Shown here piece after piece: positions 36,090 through 45,238 of a stretch of 60,670 bases of DNA; positions within the stretch are counted from its first letter, which is position 1, and each line of letters opens with the position of its first letter. The position numbers and the translations under genes were made by a program. Location: NCBI GenBank assembly GCA_900315125.1, contig OMXT01000080.1, positions 1 through 60,670 on the forward strand, written 5' to 3'. The DNA is from an uncultured Eubacteriales bacterium (GTDB lineage: Bacteria; Bacillota; Clostridia; Peptostreptococcales; Anaerovoracaceae). The notes under the pieces were generated by a model. The model saw only the letters and a list, made by a program, of their open reading frames with translations. It searched no databases and was not told where the DNA came from.

Positions 36090-36817
36090 TTTGGTTCGCC
36101 TCCTACAACACTCTCTACTAATACACCAGCGATGTCATAATAATCCGGATCCATCTCGCCGATCTCCGCTACCTTCTCTGTGGCAACGATCGTGTGATCT
36201 GCACATCCAGCCATCGGATAGTTGTAGTTCTTAGTAGCCTTAGCGCTCATGAAGTTACCAAACTTATCTGCAACAGTTGCTCTCAGCAGAGCGTAGTCTG
36301 CGCGCAGAGGTCTCTCCAGCAGGAATTCCTTGCCGTCGATCGTAACAGTCATCTTTTCTCTGCCCAGCTCGTCCTTAGCCATCGTACCGTCATCGTTCTT
36401 CTCCATGGGTGTTCCCAGTCCGGTCGGAGTCAGAACGCCGCCCAGTCCGTAAGCTGCAGCTCTCAGCTTCTCTGCCAGTGTTCCCTGGGGAACCAGTGTA
36501 TAAGTCAGAGTACCGTCAGCGAACTGTTCGTTCAGTCTCGGGTTAACGCCAAGATGTGAAGCAATAATATGATCTACCATGTGGTTAGCCAGAAGCTTGC
36601 CAACACCTCTCGGTGTCTTTCCCGGACCGTTCGCCGGCTGACCTTCTGCAAGGCCTCCGTCATTCGCGATTACTGTCAGGTGCTTAACGCCTTTTCTGAC
36701 GAGCGCGTCCATCAGGATCTCCGGTGAACCTGTTCCCAGGAATCCGCCGATGGCGATGGTCATACCGTCCTGAACGCCGGCAACTGCTTCGTCTGCAGTT
36801 ATTACTTTGTCAATCAT
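36077..36817 (-). CDS. atoD: CoA-transferase alpha subunit (AtoD type)
   Basis: Large partner of AtoA. The CoA-binding glycine loop IGGFLGTGSPE near residue 23 is the subunit A signature, and the NGPGKTPRGVGKLL and VPQGTLAEKLRAA stretches fit. 246 residues. ATG with AAAGGTGATTT upstream. Downstream of atoE by 89 bp. Confidence 0.93.
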   Translation of the reverse strand: MIDKVITADEAVAGVQDGMTIAIGGFLGTGSPEILMDALVRKGVKHLTVIANDGGLAEGQPANGPGKTPRGVGKLLANHMVDHIIASHLGVNPRLNEQFADGTLTYTLVPQGTLAEKLRAAAYGLGGVLTPTGLGTPMEKNDDGTMAKDELGREKMTVTIDGKEFLLERPLRADYALLRATVADKFGNFMSAKATKNYNYPMAGCADHTIVATEKVAEIGEMDPDYYDIAGVLVESVVGGEPKWQI

Positions 36818-36906
36818 TTTAAATCACCTTTCCTTTAAACTGTAACTTTATACAGAATTATTATGGATCGGTCTTTCTTAAATCCTTTGATTTATTAATC
36901 GAATCG

Positions 36907-38274
36907 TCAGATTAGACCGACTATAATAAATCCTCCGCATACTACTATACTAACAAAGAACAAAGTTATCAAGCAGTATCCCATAATATCTCTTGCAGAA
37001 AGTCCTGCAATTCCCAGTGCCGGCAGAGCCCAGAACGGCTGAATCATGTTGGTCCATGCGTCACCCCAGGCAATGCCCATGCCGGTAACGTTCGGCTGTA
37101 CGCCGAGCTTCAGTCCGGCAGGCATCATGATCGGTCCCTGTACTGCCCACTGACCGCCGCCGGAAGGAACGAACAGGTTTACGATACCTGCAGAAAGGAA
37201 GCAGAACACCGGGAATGTAACAGAATTGGAAATGGATACAAAGAACTCACTGATTGCTCCCGCCAGAGAAGTTCCTCCCTCCGGTGTGAATGTCATCATG
37301 CCCATGATTCCTGCATAGAAGGGGAACTGGAGGATGATGCCGGCAGCGCCCTTGGTGGAATCGGTGATAGCTCTCACGTACCCGATCGGTGTCTTATGGA
37401 ATATGATTCCGAGGATCAGGAACAGGAAGTTTACGATATTCAGCGTGATATTGAATCCATTAGTAGTGAAGTAATATACCAGGAATACGACACCCGCGAT
37501 GGAAATGATCGCTGACATAACAACGCTGTTCTCCATCTTCTCAGCCGGTGTTGTGGGGGCCGGATACTCAACGTCTGCTTCTCTCAGCAGCTCCGGATCC
37601 ACGGTGATGACCTCATCTCCATGGGGATGCATTTTGGCATTGATAAACGGAAGGCATACGATGATGATAGCAACCATAGCCAGGTTCCAGGGAGCGAATA
37701 TCGTCTGGGACGTGGAAATCGCCTCTGTTACCGCACCGCCGGTAGCAGCTGCCAGCGCACCCGGAGCTCCAACCGGATCCGGTGTAGCCAGAGCCAGAGG
37801 AATGGAACCGGAGAAACCGGCATGCCAGATAACGAATCCGGAATATGCCGATGCGATCAGCAGTCTGTAGTCTACACCCTTCAGCTGCCTTGCAATTTCC
37901 TTAGCCAGGATCGCTCCGACTACAAGTCCGAAGCCCCAGTTCAGCCAGCACGCAATCAGCGAAAAGAATGTAACAACGATGATGCCCTGTTTTGGCGTCT
38001 TGGCGATGCTTGCAATCTTAGCAACAAGTCCCTTGATCGCAGGCGCATTGGCAAATGCGCTTCCCAATACAAGTACCAGCGCCATCTGCATGGAGAATGC
38101 GAGCAGTCCCCATACGCCGTTGCCCCACGCATTCAGTACCTGAATGGGACCTGTCTTAGTCGCCGGGATCGCTCCGATAAATACTACGACCGACAGAATG
38201 ATACAGAAAATAAACGGGTCAGGCAGGTAGCGGTTCACGAGGTGAACGCACCCATTAGTCAGTTTTTTAAACAT
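36907..38274 (-). CDS. atoE: Short-chain fatty acid transporter, AtoE family
   Basis: A 455-residue polytopic membrane protein with about 10-12 hydrophobic segments. The AtoE family features are clear: N-terminal VNRYLPDPFIFCIILS, ACWLNWGFGLVVGAILA, HAGFSGSIPLALATPDP, and SGGGQWAVQGPIMMPA. It probably exchanges or exports butyrate/acetate, or imports acetoacetate; direction cannot be told. First gene of an operon with atoD and atoA under a consensus promoter; start ATG with AAGGAGTGAG. Confidence 0.9.
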   Translation of the reverse strand: MFKKLTNGCVHLVNRYLPDPFIFCIILSVVVFIGAIPATKTGPIQVLNAWGNGVWGLLAFSMQMALVLVLGSAFANAPAIKGLVAKIASIAKTPKQGIIVVTFFSLIACWLNWGFGLVVGAILAKEIARQLKGVDYRLLIASAYSGFVIWHAGFSGSIPLALATPDPVGAPGALAAATGGAVTEAISTSQTIFAPWNLAMVAIIIVCLPFINAKMHPHGDEVITVDPELLREADVEYPAPTTPAEKMENSVVMSAIISIAGVVFLVYYFTTNGFNITLNIVNFLFLILGIIFHKTPIGYVRAITDSTKGAAGIILQFPFYAGIMGMMTFTPEGGTSLAGAISEFFVSISNSVTFPVFCFLSAGIVNLFVPSGGGQWAVQGPIMMPAGLKLGVQPNVTGMGIAWGDAWTNMIQPFWALPALGIAGLSARDIMGYCLITLFFVSIVVCGGFIIVGLI

Positions 38275-38356
38275 CTCAAACTCACTCCTTAAAATAATAA
38301 CAATAATGTGATAATTGCTTTCCCCAGCTTAACTTTCTGTGGTTTTTCACAAATTT

Positions 38357-38385
38357 ATTATAATCTCAGGGAGTTTTATTGTCAA
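38357..38385 (-). promoter_or_regulatory. Consensus sigma-70 promoter of the atoE operon
   Basis: Minus-strand TTGACA, 17-bp spacer, TATAAT: both hexamers and the spacer match consensus exactly. It lies about 85 bp before atoE in the ~295-bp gap after kamE, so the CoA-transferase operon can be transcribed independently of the kam genes. The rest of the gap is AT-rich; GCCGAAA at 38411-38417 and TTTCGGC at 38488-38494 form a loose inverted repeat upstream of the promoter. Confidence 0.85.
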
Positions 38386-38569
38386 CATTTTATCAAGAAA
38401 CGAGGTAAGCGCCGAAACATTGAAATTCCAACGCCGTCCTCGATCCCGTCCAAAATTTAACAAAACTTAACTATGTAATTTTGCATTTTTCGGCAATTTG
38501 CTTATACAGCAGTTTGAGTAATTATTAAATTCAGCTGACCGCCGACCCGTTCAGCAGGTGCGATATTTC

Positions 38570-39370
38570 CTACCGGTCTGCAATATTCGGCTTGTCCTGC
38601 CATCCTCTTTTTACTACTTCCTGCATGATGAAGGACATCACGTGCTCCGCATATTTTCCGGGGCCGAATCCCGCATCATATCCCAGCTCCTGGGCAAGCT
38701 CATGAGAGATACGCGGTCCGCCGCATGTAACGATGAACTTGTCTCTCAGTCCTTCCGCCTCAAGCAGCTCGATCATGTTCGTAAGGCTCTGAATATGGAT
38801 GTCCTTCTGGGTAACAGTCTTGGAAATCATGATTGCATCCGCATTGACTTCCTTCGCCTTAGCCAGCAGTTCCTCATTGGGAACCTGGGATCCCATGTTA
38901 TATGCCACCACGTTCTTAAAACGCTCCAGGCCGAAGTGACCGTGGAATCCCTTCATCTGGATGATCGCGTCGATTCCTACGGTATGAGCATCGGAATCCG
39001 TGGAAGCTCCGACAACGACGATGTCTCTTCCTACGTGTTCACCGATCCACTTGCCGCACTCCACACGGTCCATGACCTCGGTATCTACCTTTTTAACTTT
39101 AATCTTTGTAAAATCTATTGTATGTGTCGCCTTGGCGTATACAACAAAGAATGTATATCCCGGGCAGAGCTCATGGTAATATGTAACATTCGGCTCTTCC
39201 ATGCCCATGCCTTTTACATACTGTTTCGCGGCTTCCTCTGCCTCCTCTCCGTAGGGAACAGGGAGAGTAAATGCCATTTCCATATAACCGTCATTCAGGG
39301 TGTCTCCGTAAGGCTTGACCTTGGTCAGATCTACCTGTGCTACTGCGGTCTGATTGCTGTTGTCTGCCAT
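38570..39370 (-). CDS. kamE: D-lysine 5,6-aminomutase beta subunit
   Basis: Adenosylcobalamin-binding subunit of lysine 5,6-aminomutase, which moves the terminal amino group of beta-lysine to C5. The base-off B12 motif DxHxxG is present as DAHTVGIDAI near residue 130, followed by the Rossmann-like B12 domain ending with TCGGPRISHELA. In this family PLP is bound as an internal aldimine to a lysine of this subunit. 266 residues. Start overlaps the kamD stop as TAATG. Confidence 0.96.
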   Translation of the reverse strand: MADNSNQTAVAQVDLTKVKPYGDTLNDGYMEMAFTLPVPYGEEAEEAAKQYVKGMGMEEPNVTYYHELCPGYTFFVVYAKATHTIDFTKIKVKKVDTEVMDRVECGKWIGEHVGRDIVVVGASTDSDAHTVGIDAIIQMKGFHGHFGLERFKNVVAYNMGSQVPNEELLAKAKEVNADAIMISKTVTQKDIHIQSLTNMIELLEAEGLRDKFIVTCGGPRISHELAQELGYDAGFGPGKYAEHVMSFIMQEVVKRGWQDKPNIADR

Positions 39371-40932
39371 TATTCTACACCTTCTTTTGCTAACATCAGT
39401 GGGATAAACGGATTGAAGTACTGGTCGTCCTTAGTGCAGACGCCTTCCAGGCCGTGTCCGCCGTCATAGGGTCTCTTGACTCCGCCGAACTTGCCTTCTT
39501 CTATTGTCTTGAACAGGCCGTCTTTTTCGATCTGAGCGAGCAGGTCGTTAGCCTTGGACAGGACAAGCTGAGCTCTCTTCTGGATGATGCCGTCCTTCTT
39601 GAATTCAACTTCATCTCCGATATGTCTGCAGTTATTGAAGACATAGGTAGCATTTTCTATGGAAAGATATCTGTCCTGCATATGCGGTGTCAGGATCGCC
39701 TCTGTCAGCATGCCCAGAAGCTGGATGGACTGTCCGGACCATACAGAAGCCAGGTTGAACATGGCATCCTGAATATGACCGCGGAAGATATTTCCTGTCA
39801 TGAACTTCGTAGGAGGCATGTACTTCAGGTTTGCATTGGGGAAGATCTCTCTTGCCATGATCGCCTGGGACAGCTCATAAAGGAATCCGTCTTCCATGGT
39901 CGGATCCATCTCGAAAGCATGTCCGAGTCCCATCTGCCATTCCTCGATATTAGCGAGAACAGCGAACTGCTCATTGATAAACTGAGAAGCAGTTACGGTA
40001 TGCGCTGCCTCGTAAGCGTCGTCTGTCGTCAGATAGTTATCCTCGCCGGAATTGAAGATGATACCGCAGTATCCGATGATTACACGGCTCATGAACTGGT
40101 CTACCAGTGTTCTCTGCATATTGATGTCGCGGAACAGGATACCGTAGATCGCGTCATTCAGCATGACGTCCAGACGCTCCAGGGCGCCCATGGCTGCGAT
40201 CTCAGGCATGCACATTCCGGAAGAATAGTTGCAGAGACGGATGTATCTGCCTACTTCTTCTCCGACTTCGTCCAGGGCTTTTCTCATGATGCGGAAGTTC
40301 TCCTGGGTCGCGTATGTACCGCCGAATCCCTCGGTCGTAGGCCCATAGGGCACATAATCCAGCAGCGACTGAGCCGTCGTTCTGATAACGGCGATGATGT
40401 CAGCACCCTGTCTCGCTGCAGCCTTTGCCTGAACAACGTCCTCGTAGATGTTTCCTGTTGCTACGATTACGTACAGATAAGGCTTGCTTCCTTCTCCGAG
40501 ACGATCGATCAGTTCTTCTCTCTTCTTTGACTGCTCTCTGATCTTCTTCAGGGATGCCTTAACATAGGGCATGATTGCCTCTTCCGCGTCCTTCGCAGAT
40601 GCTGTGTCCAGTTTCGTGATATCCAGTTCGCCGCTGGCTACTGCCTCTGCAACTTCCTGGGGAGTCTTTCCTGTCTGGATCATGGCATTGCCCATCCAGT
40701 ACGCAGCTCCTCTGGGCAGCCCGCCCGCTGCCTGGATCTGGTTTACAACAACATTAGGAAGCGGATCTTCGACATCGTCTACACCGTCGACACCCAGCAG
40801 TCTCAGGATGGTCCTCTCTGTACTTACCGTCGTATGCACATCGATGAACTCCTGCATCTGTCTGGCAACACCCGCAGCATGCTGACGAGCGCTGTCGACC
40901 ATTTTAGGATCAATGTTTAATTTGCTTTTCAT
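39370..40932 (-). CDS. kamD: D-lysine 5,6-aminomutase alpha subunit
   Basis: TIM-barrel subunit that binds substrate, PLP phosphate and the adenosyl group. 520 residues, full length; family stretches include MVDSARQHAAGVARQM at the N-terminus, GLPRGAAYWMGNAM, YGPTTEGFGGTYATQENFR and GRYIRLCNYSSGMCMPEIA. Translationally coupled to kamE. Upstream, 12 bp away, lies the MutS-like gene. Together with KamA and Kdd it defines the lysine-fermentation route through 3,5-diaminohexanoate. Confidence 0.96.
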   Translation of the reverse strand: MKSKLNIDPKMVDSARQHAAGVARQMQEFIDVHTTVSTERTILRLLGVDGVDDVEDPLPNVVVNQIQAAGGLPRGAAYWMGNAMIQTGKTPQEVAEAVASGELDITKLDTASAKDAEEAIMPYVKASLKKIREQSKKREELIDRLGEGSKPYLYVIVATGNIYEDVVQAKAAARQGADIIAVIRTTAQSLLDYVPYGPTTEGFGGTYATQENFRIMRKALDEVGEEVGRYIRLCNYSSGMCMPEIAAMGALERLDVMLNDAIYGILFRDINMQRTLVDQFMSRVIIGYCGIIFNSGEDNYLTTDDAYEAAHTVTASQFINEQFAVLANIEEWQMGLGHAFEMDPTMEDGFLYELSQAIMAREIFPNANLKYMPPTKFMTGNIFRGHIQDAMFNLASVWSGQSIQLLGMLTEAILTPHMQDRYLSIENATYVFNNCRHIGDEVEFKKDGIIQKRAQLVLSKANDLLAQIEKDGLFKTIEEGKFGGVKRPYDGGHGLEGVCTKDDQYFNPFIPLMLAKEGVE

Positions 40933-40944
40933 CCTGCTGTCTCC

Positions 40945-42588
40945 TTATTTAATATACTTTTTCGCTCCCTCAATGATCTCATCATTAAGGCCGAGCATTC
41001 TGGCAATATTGAGCGCGTCTCTGGGAACTTCCCTTTCTCCTTCTACCCGATACAGACTGTAGTCCATATATTTGGAGATAATGTTTATGCGCTCCCTTCT
41101 GTTTGCCCGCCGCAGTTCACTGTCCAGCTTCCGGAAATCGGCATTTGCCAGACCGCGCACCTGCATATTCACAATGTCGGGCTCTTCCTTCACGGCATCA
41201 AAGTGTGTCGTGATCAGCGTGATATATGGTTTCTTCTTCAGATAATCTATGAGGCTCTTCGTCAGGGCCAGTCCCTCCACAGGGTTGGTCCCGCTGGCGA
41301 TCTCATCGATCATGATCATGGAACGGTCCTGGCTGTGATCCAGGATCTCCTTGAGTTCTTCCATTTCACTGCCGAAACTGGAAAGGCCCCGTTCCACAGA
41401 CTGGCTGTCGCCAATCAGAATCTGCATATAGTTGGACAGTCCGATCCTCGCCCGCTTACACGGAACGAAAAAGCCGTACTGTGCCATCAGCGGGATCAGT
41501 CCCGCCAGCTTGAGCGATATGGTCTTACCTCCCATATTCGCTCCTGTGATACATGTTACTCCGTCTTCCAGCTTTATGCTGATCGGATGATAATTCTTGC
41601 CTTTCGACTCCAGAATCTCCTCAACCTGGAGCTGTCTCCCCAGCTCAATGTCTACAATATGCTCATCCAGGATCTCCGGTCTCGTGCAATCATGCCTGCT
41701 TCCATAAATTGCTTTACCCAGAGTCAGTTCCAGTGTGCCGATTCGCCCGCAGTTAGAAAGAAGCAGATCCGCATGCACGGATATTTTCTTCGAAAGCACC
41801 TCTCTCACCGCAAGTTCTTCTTCTTCTATCTGAAGAATCGCCTCATCCATCTCCCGGGAAAGTTCCTGTACTCTCTCCGACTTCCCCAGCTGGAATGTAA
41901 CCGATGTATAATCCTCTGAGATCTGTTCCAGATCTTCTATCTGCCTGGCTTTATCCAGATCTTCGCTGCTCCGGCTGATGATCACATCGAATTTAGGCGT
42001 CAGCACGATGCCGTACTGTTTTCTGATCTCTTCCTTTCTGGCTTTCTGTGATCTGCGAATCTGGATCTCAAGCATATGCTTGTTCTTCCGCAGCTGCGCC
42101 AGTTTCTCTGAAAAATCGTCATAGATGTAAAAGGTATTCATCCGGTCCTTCCGGGGATCCAGCACATCCAGAGCCTCCGTCACGTCCCCCGGTATGAATT
42201 CCGGCGGTACGATACTGTTCTCCCCTGTGCAGAGCCTCCGGATATGATCCATTTCCAGAAGCATGGACTTGATCTCGAACAGTTCCACCGTCGTCAGTGC
42301 ATCCGCCGCGCCCCTCCTGATGGAATTGCTGAGATCCTTCATGCACATGAAGACCTCCTGCAGCTCTGCTACCTTCTTCGGTTCCTGTTCCGCGAACCGC
42401 ATCATACATTCCACGCGGTTCAGCTCCTGACGGAGCTCTTCTTCCTGACCGGGAAAATACGGGCGGGTCTCCTTCAGGAGTTTCTGTGCAAACGGCGTCA
42501 TGAGATCGAGCTTGGACATAACAAAAGTAAGTCCCGTCTCCTCTCTGGTTTTTACATTTGCAAGTCTTCTGTTGGATCCCTGCTTCAT
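40945..42588 (-). CDS. kamC: MutS-like ATPase of the lysine aminomutase cluster (KamC)
   Basis: A 547-residue protein whose second half is a MutS-type ATPase: GANMGGKTISLKLAG (Walker A), SSFGSEMEELKEIL, MIDEIASGTNP (Walker B) and ITTHFDA. The first half is a coiled-coil, all-helical clamp-like region. The MutS DNA-mismatch domain I is missing, so DNA repair is unlikely. MutS-like and P-loop genes recur beside B12-dependent lysine and ornithine aminomutases, which suggests they release damaged cofactor or reactivate the enzyme; this is an inference from gene neighbourhood. Start ATG behind GGGAGAACGG. Confidence 0.8.
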   Translation of the reverse strand: MKQGSNRRLANVKTREETGLTFVMSKLDLMTPFAQKLLKETRPYFPGQEEELRQELNRVECMMRFAEQEPKKVAELQEVFMCMKDLSNSIRRGAADALTTVELFEIKSMLLEMDHIRRLCTGENSIVPPEFIPGDVTEALDVLDPRKDRMNTFYIYDDFSEKLAQLRKNKHMLEIQIRRSQKARKEEIRKQYGIVLTPKFDVIISRSSEDLDKARQIEDLEQISEDYTSVTFQLGKSERVQELSREMDEAILQIEEEELAVREVLSKKISVHADLLLSNCGRIGTLELTLGKAIYGSRHDCTRPEILDEHIVDIELGRQLQVEEILESKGKNYHPISIKLEDGVTCITGANMGGKTISLKLAGLIPLMAQYGFFVPCKRARIGLSNYMQILIGDSQSVERGLSSFGSEMEELKEILDHSQDRSMIMIDEIASGTNPVEGLALTKSLIDYLKKKPYITLITTHFDAVKEEPDIVNMQVRGLANADFRKLDSELRRANRRERINIISKYMDYSLYRVEGEREVPRDALNIARMLGLNDEIIEGAKKYIK

Positions 42589-42613
42589 TTCCGTTCTCCC
42601 ATTCCGTTACCTT

Positions 42614-43636
42614 TTACAGCCTGACATCAATGACCGGTATCTCCGGAAGCGCCTCCTGCATCGCATCTCTCAGCGCTTCGTGTTCAAATGAATATCCCTT
42701 CGGCGAATACGGGTTGACCGTAACCGCCGCGATTGTAATGTTTTTCAGGACGCTGACCCGGAAACCTCTCTTGGCGAGCTGCCGCCACGACACGGAATCG
42801 ATGAAGATCCTGGTAGGATCCTTCAGCAGAAAACGCACGGATTTCAGTTTGGGGCGCTGGATATCTGCAATGACACTTTTCGTCAGCGCTCCCGGAATAA
42901 ATACATAACGTGTGTTTTCATCGATCGCCTCGTCTATGAACCGGCTTGCCCCCAGCCCCGTAGTCAGATCAAGTCTGTTTACCTGATTGTCCCTGTCGAT
43001 CAGGACTACATGGTCTTCTATCCCGTCATCACTTACCAGAATGTCCCGGATCCCCTGATCCTCAATTTCCGGCAGGTTATAAAGATTCACAATATGAGCT
43101 GTCTCTTCTACTACTTTGCCCATGCTCCGTGATATGACTGCTCCTGTAGAAAGAATGACCGCGTCGGATGTCTCCGGTGAGGCAATGGATTTTCTGTCGA
43201 TCGCCCCGTCGATCATGATCAGCTCGGCGCCCAGTTCAAACATGCGGCGGCAGACCTTCTTACTGTCTGCTGTAGCCACAGGCCCCGCGATCTGGACATA
43301 GCCGCTGTCCGCGACCCTGCAGATCATCAGCTCCCCAACAGCTGTGCTGATCCCTGTCATTTCCAGGATCTCAAGACCGCCCTCCGCAAAATCGTAAAGC
43401 TGCCTTGGAACCGTGACAATGGTATCCTCATACAGGAAAACCCGCGGCTTCTCCGTCCCGGTCACGAGATCCGATGTCTCACCGTCTCTTCCCGTGGACG
43501 AGATCCCCAGCCTTATTCCCTCATCGTCCGCTTCCTCGATCAGATAGTTCAGCGCCGTTGTCTTTCCGGCATTCTTCGCCATTCCGACGATAGAAAGCGT
43601 CTTGTATTTGGTTGCGAGATCGTAAATAGAATCCAT
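42614..43636 (-). CDS. kamB: P-loop protein of the lysine aminomutase cluster (KamB)
   Basis: A 340-residue protein opening with a nucleotide-binding loop, LSIVGMAKNAGKTTALNYL, near residue 15, and containing MIDGAIDRKSIASPETSDAVILSTGA, a segment that looks like a switch-type D/SIMIBI core. No transmembrane or DNA-binding motif. Gene position between kamA and the MutS-like kamC is conserved in lysine fermenters as far as I know; joint action as an aminomutase reactivating factor is inferred. ATG has only a moderate ribosome-binding site (AAGGACAGACC). Confidence 0.75.
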   Translation of the reverse strand: MDSIYDLATKYKTLSIVGMAKNAGKTTALNYLIEEADDEGIRLGISSTGRDGETSDLVTGTEKPRVFLYEDTIVTVPRQLYDFAEGGLEILEMTGISTAVGELMICRVADSGYVQIAGPVATADSKKVCRRMFELGAELIMIDGAIDRKSIASPETSDAVILSTGAVISRSMGKVVEETAHIVNLYNLPEIEDQGIRDILVSDDGIEDHVVLIDRDNQVNRLDLTTGLGASRFIDEAIDENTRYVFIPGALTKSVIADIQRPKLKSVRFLLKDPTRIFIDSVSWRQLAKRGFRVSVLKNITIAAVTVNPYSPKGYSFEHEALRDAMQEALPEIPVIDVRL

Positions 43637-43771
43637 GGTCTGTCCTTCAGTAATGTCTGTCCTTAAGACTGGATCGGAAACGTGCTACCCATCACGCTTC
43701 TGCCCAGTCCCGTTCTCCCGGGAACATTACAGGGAGACCTGAGTCTCCCTGCATGTGTTTCCTGGAGCGAA

Positions 43772-45055
43772 TCAGTCTTTTGCTGCGTTCGCGATATTTC
43801 TCTTGTTTCTCTCGTGTCTCGCAAGGTGAGCCGGCTCCATGGATTTGATCTGGAGGCCTTCGCCCAGAGCGGAAACACCCTCGTAGTGATATGTCTTCTT
43901 TCCTGTGCAGTAATCGCACTGGCAGGGCAGATCCGGCAGACGAGGCTGCGTGTATGTAGTGATAACGCCCTCGTAGTTTCTGAGGATTACCTTGTCCGGT
44001 GTCTCGGAAATGACGTACTGCGGCTGAACCGGCGTCTTTCCGCCGCCTCCCGGAGCGTCGACAACGAATGTCGGTACGCAGAATCCGGAGGTATGTCCTC
44101 TCAGTCCTTCTATGATCTCGATGCCCTTGGCAACGGTGGTTCTGAAGTGCTCGATTCCTACGGAAAGGTCGCAGATATAAATGTAGTAAGGTCTTACTCT
44201 GTTCTTAACAAGAACATGAACCAGATCTCTCATAATGTGCTTGCAGTCGTTTACGCCTCTCAGCAGTACAGACTGGTTGCCCAGAGGAATACCGGCGTCC
44301 GCCAGCTTGCGCAGCGCTTCCTCTGCGTCCGGTGTCATTTCCTTCGGATGATTGAAGTGTGTGTTGATCCAGATCGGATGATACTTCTTCAGCATGTTTA
44401 CGAGATCATCCGTGATTCTCTGGGGCATAACGACAGGCGTTCTTGTTCCCAGTCTTACGATCTCAACATGGTCGATCTTTCTCAGCTCGCTGATGATGTA
44501 TTCCAGTGTATCGTCCTCAACCAGCAGTGCGTCTCCGCCGGACAGCAGTACGTCTCTCACCTGCTCTGTCTTGCGGATATAGTTCAGACATGCATCGATA
44601 TCCTCTCTGGATCTCGCCCCGTCCGTCTCTCCTGCCAGTCTTCTTCTGGTGCAGTGACGGCAGTACATAGAACACTGGTCCGTGATCAGGAACAGAACTC
44701 TGTCCGGATATCTGTGAGTCAGTCCGGGAGCCGGAGAATCGGAGTCCTCGTGCAGAGGATCTGCGTCATCGGCCTCGGAACGATGCATCTCAGCCAGTGT
44801 CGGAACAGCCTGCATTCTGACCGGATCTCTCGGATCATCCGGATCCATCAGAGAAGCATAATAAGGTGTGATGCCTACGCGGAATCCGCCCATGACCTTC
44901 TCGATATCAGCCTTCTCCTGATCCGTCAGGTTTACGACTGCAGCGATGTCTTCCACTGTGGAAAGCCGGTGAGCTACCTGCCAGTGCCAGTCATTCCACT
45001 GCTCATCTGTAACATCCTTGAACAGGGGGATGTCTTTCCAATTTCTGATTGCCAT
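43772..45055 (-). CDS. kamA: Lysine 2,3-aminomutase
   Basis: Radical-SAM, PLP-dependent enzyme that converts L-lysine to L-beta-lysine, the first step of the pathway. The [4Fe-4S] motif CSMYCRHCTRRR is at about residue 136; RDVLLSGGDALLVEDDTLEYI and the closing CQCDYCTGKKTYHYEGVSALG zinc site are as in the clostridial enzyme. 427 residues. ATG behind AAGGAGATTC. It follows kdd by 183 bp that include a hairpin at 45105-45130. Confidence 0.97.
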   Translation of the reverse strand: MAIRNWKDIPLFKDVTDEQWNDWHWQVAHRLSTVEDIAAVVNLTDQEKADIEKVMGGFRVGITPYYASLMDPDDPRDPVRMQAVPTLAEMHRSEADDADPLHEDSDSPAPGLTHRYPDRVLFLITDQCSMYCRHCTRRRLAGETDGARSREDIDACLNYIRKTEQVRDVLLSGGDALLVEDDTLEYIISELRKIDHVEIVRLGTRTPVVMPQRITDDLVNMLKKYHPIWINTHFNHPKEMTPDAEEALRKLADAGIPLGNQSVLLRGVNDCKHIMRDLVHVLVKNRVRPYYIYICDLSVGIEHFRTTVAKGIEIIEGLRGHTSGFCVPTFVVDAPGGGGKTPVQPQYVISETPDKVILRNYEGVITTYTQPRLPDLPCQCDYCTGKKTYHYEGVSALGEGLQIKSMEPAHLARHERNKRNIANAAKD

Positions 45056-45104
45056 AATGAATCTCCTTATTTGTTCGGATCATACAATTCTTTCAATTAA
45101 GCGT

Positions 45105-45130
45105 CGGACGGTCCCTCTCCAAACCGTCCG
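45105..45130. other. Hairpin between kdd and kamA
   Basis: CGGACGGT and ACCGTCCG form an exact 8-bp stem with a 10-nt loop. The minus-strand side continues ACGCTTAATT, a weak U-tract, so this could be a partial terminator or an RNA-processing hairpin that sets kamA levels relative to kdd. Confidence 0.45.
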
Positions 45131-45238
45131 GCGTTAATTTCCGTTCTTATTTAATACCGCAATTTCAATATCGCAGCCCGGAGACCGAAGCAGTCTGTAC
45201 TGCCGCGGGATCCGTATTATATGTGTATGTACGGGTTA

